DNA of 13,069 nt from an uncultured Atopobiaceae bacterium (lineage in GTDB: Bacteria > Actinomycetota > Coriobacteriia > Coriobacteriales > Atopobiaceae), in contig CAJOKK010000019.1 in the NCBI GenBank assembly GCA_905235165.1, positions 1 through 13,069 of the forward strand. The letters run 5' to 3'. Of this stretch, positions 7,712 through 13,069 are shown in pieces. Both the position numbers and the translations under genes were made by a program. Positions within the stretch are counted from its first letter, which is position 1. The number at the start of each line of letters is the position of its first letter. The notes beneath the pieces are model-generated. The model ran no database searches. It had not been told where the DNA came from and saw only the letters and a program-made list of their open reading frames with translations.

Positions 7712-7745
7712 AATGAGTCAAAAAGGACTACGGTAACTGACTCAC
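7712..7745 (-). repeat. 34-nt hairpin element, copy B
   Basis: An exact inverted copy of copy A, forming the outer part of the right arm, 13 bp beyond the stop of the PTS regulator gene. Read on the minus strand it lies downstream of that gene, in the same relation that copies C and D have to the IIC gene. Confidence 0.9.
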
Positions 7746-7758
7746 ACCTTGAGAGCAG

Positions 7759-9690
7759 CTAGGCCCTCGAAATTGCCTGCATCAGCTCGTCGAAGCTCTT
7801 TGCGGCCATGATGGTGTGTCGCAGGTTTCGATTGTTTGTCACCTCAATGAGCAGGTCGTAGAGGCGCTCGATCTCGCTCATCTCGCCTGCGCGTACGGCC
7901 AGGAGGAAGACGATTCGAACGTCCGTGGCGTCTGCGCTCCAGCGAATGCCCTCGTCGAGCAGGGCTACGGCCACCTTGGTGGAGCTGCTCGACGGCTTTA
8001 GGGGGTGGGGGATGGCGAAGTTTCTCGTCATGCTGGTGTCCGAGATGCCCTCGCGCTTGAGCACTGAGGCGTGGAAGCTCTCGTCTACGATGCCCTCATC
8101 CTCAAGGAGTCCGCAGAGCGTCTCGATAACCTCTTCCCTTGACGGCGCGATACCCTCTATGTGCGTGAAGAGTTTCTCACTAAAGAGGTCGTCTAAACCG
8201 AGGTCGTCATTTCCGACTGCGCCGTTGGCGAGACGGGCGATGGCCTCGGTGTCGTGGGGGCGCAGGCTGAAGTCGACGAGCGTCCAGGGAAGGGAGCAGC
8301 CGTCGAGGGGCACGGTAGAGACAGCAAAGGAGATCTCTGCAAGTTCGGCTGCGCTGAGCTGGGCAAACTCCCTGTAGGTGCTCGTCTTGCAGACCTCGAG
8401 GCGGTCGGAGAACATGGTCTCGATACGACTCTTGAGCATGAGCGCGATCGCGTGACCATTGCCGCACACCACGATGACCTTTTGCCTGCGCGTTGCGGCG
8501 GGGGCGCGGCGCTCCAAGGCGGCGCCGAGGTGGAGCGCTATGTATCCCACCTCGTCTTCGGTCATGGCGTAGGGCTCCTGGTCAAAGACCTTGAGCGTGC
8601 TGGTGAGCGCGATCTCGAAGGCAAGGGGGAAGTTGCTCCGAATGGTCCCGAGCAGGGGATTTTTGCGCGATGCCGGAAGGTCGTGGCTGGCAAAGAGGCT
8701 GTTGAGGTGCGTGAGCAGATTCTGCTTCAGCTCGTCGTCATGACGCAGGTCAAAGCCATAGTTCGTATAGATGCTCTCAAGCATCTCGTCGACCTCGTCC
8801 GAGAAGCGGTCTTCGGGAGTGCCGGGTGCGGACAGCTTGATGTTGAGCAGGACGTGCCGATAGAGGTAGTCGCGCTCGGTCTCGGAGATGGAGATGCCAA
8901 AGGCCTGCTCGATCTCGGAACAGGTGGCATCGAGCAGTTCGTTGAAGCGTGGGGCGATGCCGGAATATCGGTCGCCCTCGATGGCGCATCCATGTTGGAT
9001 GCGGTCAATCATGAGCGCGATGTGCATGAGCAGGTTCTTGATGCCGTAGTCGCTCGTTGCGACCTCGGAGTTCATGAGGTTGCGATGCACGATCTCCTCA
9101 AGCTTCAAGAGGTCAATCGTAGGGAAGAGTGCCTGCTCAGAGGCACTAAAGCCCGTCACGTAGCTGCGGGAGTCACGAACGATGACCTTCTCCATGAAGC
9201 AGCGCCTGCGATCGGCCTCGCGTCCGAAGATCTTCAGGCCTTGGCCATGGCGGCTCACGAGGGCGAGGTCGTATTCCTCAAGGATGCCCCGAATCTGGTG
9301 GAGATAGTTCTGCATGGTGTTCTCGCCTACGTACACCAGCTCAGCGAGCTTCAAGGCGCTGATATGGGTGTCGCTGGTGAGAAGGATGCTGAGCAGAAAG
9401 CGGATGCGGTCATCGGTGCTCGTGAGGTCAGGGCCGCTGGTGTGGGGCTTCTCCTGAGTGGCGAGAAAGGCTTGGTAGCTTTCTGGGTCGTCGATGACGA
9501 GCCGGTAACCCATGCCGCGGCGCATCTCGATATGCGCGCCCTTGTCTTGCAGGATCTCGTTGAGCTTGGTGATGTCGTTTCGAACGGTGCGATCCGTCAC
9601 CTTATAGAGAGAGGCAAGCTTGTTGGTTGGCGTGTATTCGGCGTTGCGAATGGTTGCGAACAGGTCACTCAAGCGCTTGTTTGCGAACAT
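7759..9690 (-). CDS. PTS-regulated transcriptional activator with PRD, EIIB-like and EIIA domains (BglG/MtlR/ManR type)
   Basis: A 643-residue multidomain regulator. An N-terminal DNA-binding region has a helix-turn-helix at about residues 20-46 (TNKLASLYKVTDRTVRNDITKL) and a second HTH-like part to about 150. Two PTS regulation domains follow, with His223 (LLMHIALMIDRI) and His387 (YIALHLGAALER) as likely phosphorylation sites. A GatB-like EIIB domain starts with VIVVCGNG (Cys409), and a fructose-type EIIA domain near the C-terminus carries His562 in NFAIPHP. This order is that of MtlR, LicR and ManR activators, whose activity depends on phosphorylation by HPr and the cognate PTS. It diverges from the IIA-IIB-IIC genes across 249 bp and very probably activates them. 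The ATG at 9690 follows GAAAGG at 8 nt. Confidence 0.92.
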   Translation of the reverse strand: MFANKRLSDLFATIRNAEYTPTNKLASLYKVTDRTVRNDITKLNEILQDKGAHIEMRRGMGYRLVIDDPESYQAFLATQEKPHTSGPDLTSTDDRIRFLLSILLTSDTHISALKLAELVYVGENTMQNYLHQIRGILEEYDLALVSRHGQGLKIFGREADRRRCFMEKVIVRDSRSYVTGFSASEQALFPTIDLLKLEEIVHRNLMNSEVATSDYGIKNLLMHIALMIDRIQHGCAIEGDRYSGIAPRFNELLDATCSEIEQAFGISISETERDYLYRHVLLNIKLSAPGTPEDRFSDEVDEMLESIYTNYGFDLRHDDELKQNLLTHLNSLFASHDLPASRKNPLLGTIRSNFPLAFEIALTSTLKVFDQEPYAMTEDEVGYIALHLGAALERRAPAATRRQKVIVVCGNGHAIALMLKSRIETMFSDRLEVCKTSTYREFAQLSAAELAEISFAVSTVPLDGCSLPWTLVDFSLRPHDTEAIARLANGAVGNDDLGLDDLFSEKLFTHIEGIAPSREEVIETLCGLLEDEGIVDESFHASVLKREGISDTSMTRNFAIPHPLKPSSSSTKVAVALLDEGIRWSADATDVRIVFLLAVRAGEMSEIERLYDLLIEVTNNRNLRHTIMAAKSFDELMQAISRA

Positions 9691-9774
9691 CTCGACGGCC
9701 TTTCACCTTGTTGACCTGCGTCTTTTGTGAAACAGCGCCGCAGTTGGGCGAAACTGCCACGCGCACCTCTACCT

Positions 9775-9802
9775 ATTTTCCAAAAACAAGCGGAAAGGTC
9801 AA
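9775..9802 (-). promoter_or_regulatory. Candidate promoter of the PTS regulator gene
   Basis: On the minus strand TTGACC (9797-9802) and GAAAAT (9775-9780) are 16 bp apart, matching the -35 and -10 consensus at five and four of six positions. The leader to the ATG at 9690 would be about 80 nt. Confidence 0.45.
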
Positions 9803-9813
9803 TGAGCTGAGGG

Positions 9814-9826
9814 CGGAAAATTTCCG
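9814..9826. promoter_or_regulatory. Palindrome in the regulator-PTS divergent region
   Basis: CGGAAA-A-TTTCCG is a perfect 13-nt palindrome. A related looser one, TTTCC (9777-9781) with GGAAA (9792-9796), lies just upstream. Both sit between the divergent starts, immediately upstream of the candidate PTS promoter, where an activator site would be expected. They could be the operators of the divergent PRD regulator; this is inference from position and symmetry. Confidence 0.4.
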
Positions 9827-9833
9827 TTTGGTG

Positions 9834-9883
9834 CTGACAAAGCCCTAGCTTGAGTAGAAATCTGGCGGGCGGCATGATTATAT
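9834..9883 (+). promoter_or_regulatory. Candidate promoter(s) of the PTS operon
   Basis: Two options are visible. CTGACA (9834-9839) with TAGAAA (9855-9860) has a short 15-bp spacer. TTATAT (9878-9883) is preceded by TGA, an extended -10, but lacks a clear -35, as often seen for activator-dependent promoters. I found no sigma-54 -24/-12 pattern. Confidence 0.35.
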
Positions 9884-9893
9884 CGGTTAATGA

Positions 9894-9933
9894 AGGCGAG
9901 GGCGCGAAAGCCCACCGCCTAAGCTTGAGGAGG
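9894..9933 (+). promoter_or_regulatory. Leader hairpin and ribosome binding site of the IIA gene
   Basis: AGGCG-A-GGGC (9894-9903) pairs with GCCC-AC-CGCCT (9910-9920) around the loop GCGAAA, ending 6 nt before the strong ribosome site GAGGAGG (9927-9933). That site is 6 nt before the ATG at 9940 and decides the start; the frame is open further upstream to 9850 but has no ribosome site there. Confidence 0.55.
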
Positions 9934-9939
9934 ATTGCC

Positions 9940-10422
9940 ATGATGGAGGGCATCGATATATCCGATGTGTTCGACGAGAGCCACGTGCTGCTCGATCTTG
10001 ACGCCAAGACCCAGGACGACGTTTTTCACGCCGTTGCCGAGGCTGCAGTGCGCAATGGCATTGCCGATGATGCCAACGCCCTTTACGAGGGCTTCCTTCA
10101 GCGTGAGCAGGAGGTTACGACTGGCCTCATGGATGGTTACGCCATCCCGCACACCAAAAACGAGGCGGCCAAGCGTGCTGCCATGTTCTACGTACGCGTT
10201 CCCAATCCGCTGCCCTGGGAGACCATGGATGACAGCGAGGTAACTAACCTCTTCTGCCTCATCGCTCCGGCCTCCTGCGAGGGCAATCCCCACCTGGTTA
10301 TGCTTTCAGCTTTGGCGACCTGCCTGCTGGAAGACGATTTCAAAGAGGCGGTCGCCAAGGCGGCGAGCGCAGAGGAGCTGGTGTCGCTCGTGACCGAGCA
10401 CATCGAGAAGGAGGTCGAATAG
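9940..10422 (+). CDS. PTS EIIA component, fructose/mannitol family
   Basis: A 160-residue soluble EIIA of the fructose/mannitol superfamily (PTS_EIIA type 2). It takes phosphate from HPr on His71, in the signature GLMDGYAIPHTKN, and passes it to the EIIB encoded next. The N-terminal part (VLLDLDAKTQDDVFHAVAEAAVRNGI) is the usual two-helix opening of this fold, and the length is right for a stand-alone EIIA. Two in-frame ATGs are adjacent at 9940 and 9943; the first is 6 nt from GAGGAGG. It is the first gene of the IIA-IIB-IIC operon, with one base between its stop and the IIB start. Such EIIAs are found fused to IIBC in E. coli FruA/MngA relatives; here the parts are separate. Confidence 0.93.
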   Translation: MMEGIDISDVFDESHVLLDLDAKTQDDVFHAVAEAAVRNGIADDANALYEGFLQREQEVTTGLMDGYAIPHTKNEAAKRAAMFYVRVPNPLPWETMDDSEVTNLFCLIAPASCEGNPHLVMLSALATCLLEDDFKEAVAKAASAEELVSLVTEHIEKEVE

Positions 10423-10423
10423 C

Positions 10424-10741
10424 ATGAAGGTTGTAGGTGTCTCCAAGTGTCCCGCGGGTCTCGCCCACACGCCCATGGCGGCGAAGGCTCTCATGAAGGC
10501 TGGTGACAAGCTCGGTTGGGACGTCAAGATCGAGCAGCAGGGTGCCACCGGCATCATCAACAAGGTCACGCGCGAGGAGGCCGAGGCCGCCGACTTCGTT
10601 CTCTACGCCACCGACCAGATGATTGACGAGGAGGAGCGCTTCGAGGGCAAGAAGAAGATCCGCGTCAACATCAACACCTGCATCAAGGCACCCGAGGCCG
10701 TCCTCAAGAAGTGCGGCTCCGCCGTCGAGGCACAGAACTAG
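10424..10741 (+). CDS. PTS EIIB component, fructose family
   Basis: A 105-residue EIIB of the fructose-specific family. The phosphorylated cysteine is Cys9 in SKCPAGLAHTPMAAKAL, equivalent to the family signature CPTGIAHTxMAAxAL. It receives phosphate from the EIIA and transfers it to the sugar bound by EIIC. Length is typical for the isolated domain (about 100). The end of the IIA gene carries GAAGGAGG, which serves as its ribosome site, and the genes are separated by a single base, so translation is probably coupled. Confidence 0.94.
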   Translation: MKVVGVSKCPAGLAHTPMAAKALMKAGDKLGWDVKIEQQGATGIINKVTREEAEAADFVLYATDQMIDEEERFEGKKKIRVNINTCIKAPEAVLKKCGSAVEAQN

Positions 10742-10755
10742 AAAGGGCTATTTCA

Positions 10756-11838
10756 ATGAAGAAGTTCCTCATCGAGGCACGCGGTCACCTGATGACCGGC
10801 ATCGGCTACATGCTGCCGATGATCATTGGCGCGTCGCTCGTCGTCGCCATTCCCCAGCTCATTGCCCTCGCCATGGGCATCCAGCAGCTGACGCCCGAGC
10901 TTCAGGGTTTCCCTCACTTCCTCTATGAGTTCCAGCAGGTCGGTTGGGGCGGCATTGGTCTGGTCAACACCGTCCTCGGCGGCTTCGTGGCCTACTCCAT
11001 CGCTAACAAGCCCGGCCTTGCTGCTGGCCTCATCGGCGGCGCTGCCGCCACGGCCACCCAGGCCGGCTTCCTCGGCGCCGTGGTCTACGCCTTCATCGGC
11101 GGCTACCTCGTGCGTTGGGCCATGAGCGTCATCCACGTTCCCGAGCAGTATCAGGCTGTCATGCCTAACGTCATTCTGCCGCTCATCGCGACGGTCGGCG
11201 TTGCCCTCGTTGCCACCCTGCTCGCTGGTCCGCTCTCTGCCATCAACCTCGCCATCATCGACTGGCTGACGACCATGTGCCAGAGCGACACGAACCGCAT
11301 CATCATGGCTCTTGTCCTCGGCGGCATGATCGGCTTCGACATGGGTGGCCCGGTCAACAAGGCTGCATGGACCGCCACCAACGCCATGATGCTCTCCGGC
11401 ATCTACATCCCCTGCGTCTACACCAACCTCGCCATCTGCATTCCGCCGCTGGGCTACGCCATCGCTGCCACCCTGCGCAAGGATCGCTTCTCTGAGGAGC
11501 TTCGTGGTGCTGCCGCCGGTAACTGGATCATGTCCTTCATCGGCATCACCGAGGGCGCCATTCCCTTCACGCTCGTGAAGCCGCTCGTCCTTATCCCCAT
11601 CAACGTCATCGGCTCCGCTCTTGGTGCTGGCGTTGCCGCTGCCTTCGGCACCATCGCCGAGATTCCGCCCCTGGGTGGTTGGTATGGTTGCGTCACCATG
11701 ATCAACCCCCTCGGCTACCTGCTCGGCATCGCCATCGGTGGTCTCTTCATCGCCTTCTTCTCCACCCTCCTCGTTGACTTCACTCAGGATGCCACGACGG
11801 ACATGGACGAGGACGACATCGAAATCTCCTTCGAGTAA
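10756..11838 (+). CDS. PTS EIIC permease, fructose/mannosylglycerate family
   Basis: A 360-residue integral membrane permease with many hydrophobic segments starting at about residue 15 (IGYMLPMIIGASLVVAI). The fructose-type EIIC signatures are present: DMGGPVNKAA at about 195-204 and GITEGAIPF at 263-271, the latter with the conserved Glu266 of the sugar site. The C-terminus is a short acidic cytoplasmic tail (DMDEDDIEISFE). It transports the sugar while EIIB phosphorylates it. The ATG at 10756 is preceded by GAAAGGG at about 8 nt and opens with MKKFLIEARGHLMTGIGYM, typical for this family; the frame is open upstream inside the IIB gene without meaning. The substrate is probably a mannosyl compound, judging by the GH38 gene downstream. 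Confidence 0.93.
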   Translation: MKKFLIEARGHLMTGIGYMLPMIIGASLVVAIPQLIALAMGIQQLTPELQGFPHFLYEFQQVGWGGIGLVNTVLGGFVAYSIANKPGLAAGLIGGAAATATQAGFLGAVVYAFIGGYLVRWAMSVIHVPEQYQAVMPNVILPLIATVGVALVATLLAGPLSAINLAIIDWLTTMCQSDTNRIIMALVLGGMIGFDMGGPVNKAAWTATNAMMLSGIYIPCVYTNLAICIPPLGYAIAATLRKDRFSEELRGAAAGNWIMSFIGITEGAIPFTLVKPLVLIPINVIGSALGAGVAAAFGTIAEIPPLGGWYGCVTMINPLGYLLGIAIGGLFIAFFSTLLVDFTQDATTDMDEDDIEISFE

Positions 11839-11863
11839 CAAGAGCTTCTCGCTTGTCTCCTGT

Positions 11864-11898
11864 GCGCCCCGCCCCATGGCTTCCTCAGGGCGGGGCGC
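11864..11898 (+). terminator. GC-rich hairpin after the IIC gene
   Basis: GCGCCCCGCCC (11864-11874) and GGGCGGGGCGC (11888-11898) form a perfect 11-bp stem with a 13-nt loop, 25 bp after the IIC stop. There is no T-tract directly behind it, so it may attenuate instead of fully terminating, or protect the IIC mRNA end. T runs occur only further on, inside the 34-nt repeats. Confidence 0.55.
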
Positions 11899-11907
11899 GC
11901 CTTATGA

Positions 11908-11984
11908 ATGAGTCAGTTACCGTAGTCCTTTTTGACTCATTAAAAAATTGATGAGTCAGTTACCGTAGTCCTTTTTGACTCATT
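11908..11984 (+). repeat. 34-nt hairpin element, tandem direct copies C and D
   Basis: Two identical 34-nt copies lie at 11908-11941 and 11951-11984, separated by the A-rich 9-mer AAAAAATTG. Each has 8-bp palindromic ends (ATGAGTCA / TGACTCAT) around an invariant 17-nt interior GTTACCGTAGTCCTTTT. They are 33-34 of 34 identical to copies A and B about 4.2 kb upstream. They sit between IIC and the mannosidase gene, in the same orientation as both. Confidence 0.95.
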
Positions 11985-11993
11985 TTCGCTTTC

Positions 11994-12046
11994 GTCCGTT
12001 GCGTATACGGCATCGCCACCCCTTCGGTGCCGTATACGGAGCGGAC
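11994..12046. promoter_or_regulatory. Operator-like inverted repeat with two GTATAC palindromes
   Basis: Arms of 22 bp (11994-12015 and 12025-12046) pair with two G-U positions and one mismatch around a 9-nt loop. Each arm carries its own palindrome: CGTATACG at 12002-12009 and CCGTATACGG at 12030-12039, centred 29 bp apart. This could be a double operator for a dimeric repressor such as a GntR- or LacI-type protein, or a leader hairpin. It ends 35 bp before the ribosome site of the mannosidase gene. No regulator gene of those families is in the window. Confidence 0.6.
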
Positions 12047-12095
12047 GGCTCCCGGGCAGTAGCCCGAAACGTTCGATGACAGGAGGATTCAACTC

Positions 12096-13069
12096 ATGGG
12101 CAAGACGATCCACGTTGTCCCGCATTCTCACTGGGATCGCGAGTGGTACTTCACCACCTCGCGTTCCAAGGTGTATCTCATGAAAGATTTGGCCGACGTG
12201 CTTGACGTGCTCGAGTCGAAGCCCGACTTCGCGACCTGGATGCTTGATGGACAGGCCTCCCTTCTTGATGACTATCTCGCCTGGCGTCCCCAGGACGAGC
12301 AGCGCATCAAGAAGCTCGTGCAGGACGGTCGTCTTATCATCGGACCGTGGTACACCCAGACTGACCAGATGATCGTCTCGGGCGAGAGCATCGCGCGCAA
12401 CCTCTACTACGGCATGCGCCGCTGCGAGGAGTTCGGCCCTTACATGAACGTGGGCTACATGCCCGACTCCTTCGGTCAGGCCGCTAACATGCCCCAGATC
12501 TACCAGCAGGCCGGCATTCCCGACACGCTCTTCTGGCGCGGCGTCTCCAATGACGAGACCGACAACCTCAACTACACCTGGCGCGGCTCCGACGGCACGA
12601 CCGTCTTCGCCACCCAGATGCCCACCGGTTACTACATCGGCGGCAACATGCCCGAGGACGCCAAGCAGAACGACTCCTGGTGGCATGAGCAGGTCCTCGA
12701 CAAGCTCGCTCCGCGCCACGTGACCGAGAACGTCTACTTCCCCTGCGGCTTCGACCAGGCTCCCGTTCGCGAGAACCTGCCCGAGCTGGTCGCCGAGCGC
12801 CAGAAGCGCGATAGCGAGAATACCTACCGCATGAGCAGTCTGCCGGCCTACATCGAGGCCACCAAGGCTCAAATCGAGCGCGACGGCATCGAGCTCGAGG
12901 AGGTCGAGGGCGAACTTCTCACCGCCAAGCACATGCGCATCCACCGCACCATCTGGTCGAGCCGCTCCGACCTCAAGCGTCTGAACACGCAGCTGCAGAA
13001 CTACGTGACCAACGTCCTCGAGCCGCTGCTGGTGCTCTCCGAGAGCCTGGGCAACCCCTATCCCCATGG
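12096..13069 (+). CDS. mngB: GH38 alpha-mannosidase, MngB-like (3' end beyond window)
   Basis: The first 324 codons of a glycoside hydrolase family 38 enzyme; the frame is open to the window end. HVVPHSHWDREWYFTT at residues 6-21 contains the zinc ligands His12 and Asp14, and GYMPDSFGQ carries the nucleophile Asp124. Further agreement with E. coli MngB (mannosylglycerate hydrolase) includes LIIGPWYTQTD, LFWRGVS and MRIHRTIWSSRSDLK. Full-length MngB has nearly 880 residues, so about a third is visible. No signal peptide is seen, so it acts in the cytoplasm, presumably on the phosphorylated alpha-mannoside delivered by the PTS. The ATG at 12096 is 9 nt after AGGAGG. The exact substrate (2-O-mannosyl-glycerate or an alpha-mannobiose) cannot be decided from this part. 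Confidence 0.92.
   Translation, partial: MGKTIHVVPHSHWDREWYFTTSRSKVYLMKDLADVLDVLESKPDFATWMLDGQASLLDDYLAWRPQDEQRIKKLVQDGRLIIGPWYTQTDQMIVSGESIARNLYYGMRRCEEFGPYMNVGYMPDSFGQAANMPQIYQQAGIPDTLFWRGVSNDETDNLNYTWRGSDGTTVFATQMPTGYYIGGNMPEDAKQNDSWWHEQVLDKLAPRHVTENVYFPCGFDQAPVRENLPELVAERQKRDSENTYRMSSLPAYIEATKAQIERDGIELEEVEGELLTAKHMRIHRTIWSSRSDLKRLNTQLQNYVTNVLEPLLVLSESLGNPYPH

Larger units (their letters stand above)
7619..7750. repeat. Long perfect inverted repeat between convergent genes
   Basis: The arms 7624-7674 and 7695-7745 are perfect 51-bp inverted copies around a 20-bp GC-rich centre. After one mismatch (7623/7746) they pair for four more bases (AAGG 7619-7622 with CCTT 7747-7750), so the structure begins inside the TAA stop of the lipoprotein gene. 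The outer 34 nt of each arm is the repeat element also found at 11908-11984; the inner 17 nt of the arms is unique to this locus. Transcripts from either side would fold into a very stable hairpin, so it can act as a bidirectional terminator for the lipoprotein gene and the convergent regulator. No target-site duplication is visible. Confidence 0.95.

Noticed and set aside
7619..7750. Insertion of a transposable element with terminal inverted repeats
   Set aside because: No transposase, no target-site duplication and only a 20-bp centre between the arms; a non-autonomous origin is possible but not supported.
8254..9714. 486-codon open frame on the plus strand
   Set aside because: It lies antisense to the PRD regulator, whose domains and active-site residues are clear. 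Long opposite-strand frames are expected in GC-rich genes, and this one has no recognisable family.
9834..9883. Sigma-54 promoter for the PTS operon, as with some LevR-type regulators
   Set aside because: No GG/GC -24/-12 pattern of the right spacing, and the regulator lacks the AAA+ sigma-54 interaction domain.
10753..11877. 374-codon open frame on the minus strand
   Set aside because: Antisense to the IIC permease; the translation is Asp/Gly/Glu/His-rich without hydrophobic core or motifs, typical of a shadow frame.
11908..11984. Direct repeats resembling a CRISPR array
   Set aside because: Only two direct copies with a 9-nt A-rich spacer, further copies elsewhere in inverted orientation, and no cas genes.
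11940..13067. 375-codon open frame on the minus strand
   Set aside because: Antisense to the GH38 mannosidase and running through the repeat region; no motif, no ribosome site, unlike the clear GH38 match on the plus strand.

Overview
The window is a GC-rich stretch with dense, tightly packed genes. Its style (4-bp ATGA overlaps, GTG starts, strong AGGAGG-type ribosome sites) and the protein sequences fit a host-associated actinobacterium of the Coriobacteriia (Collinsella/Olsenella type). That placement is inference from recognisable protein families and composition; no rRNA or other marker is present.

Left half (about 190-6850): the aspartate-to-threonine pathway in two divergent operons. 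On the minus strand, reading away from a 108-bp intergenic region, are thrC (threonine synthase), thrB (homoserine kinase) and a ThrH-type HAD phosphatase/phosphotransferase. On the plus strand are hom (homoserine dehydrogenase), lysC (aspartate kinase) and asd (aspartate-semialdehyde dehydrogenase), translationally coupled and closed by a strong intrinsic terminator. Together they encode every step from aspartate to threonine, with two possible ways of making O-phosphohomoserine (ThrB and ThrH).

Middle (about 6910-7760): a single predicted lipoprotein with its own promoter, then a 132-bp long inverted repeat that fills the gap between two convergent genes.

Right half (about 7760-13069): an alpha-mannoside/mannosylglycerate-type sugar uptake module. 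A PRD-containing PTS regulator (BglG/MtlR/ManR type, minus strand) diverges from separate fructose-family PTS genes for IIA, IIB and IIC. After an unusually structured 257-bp gap comes a GH38 alpha-mannosidase resembling MngB, cut by the window end. The PTS would import and phosphorylate the sugar and the mannosidase would hydrolyse the phosphorylated glycoside in the cytoplasm. The substrate is inferred from the GH38 match, not proven.

The most unusual signal is non-coding: one 33-34-nt element with palindromic ends (TGAGTCA ... TGACTCA) and an invariant internal sequence occurs four times. Two copies face each other as the outer arms of the long inverted repeat at 7619-7750, and two sit in tandem at 11908-11984. 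They bracket the regulator-PTS block. A GTATAC-containing inverted repeat immediately before the mannosidase looks like an operator. No RNA gene, CRISPR array, insertion sequence or recombinase was seen.
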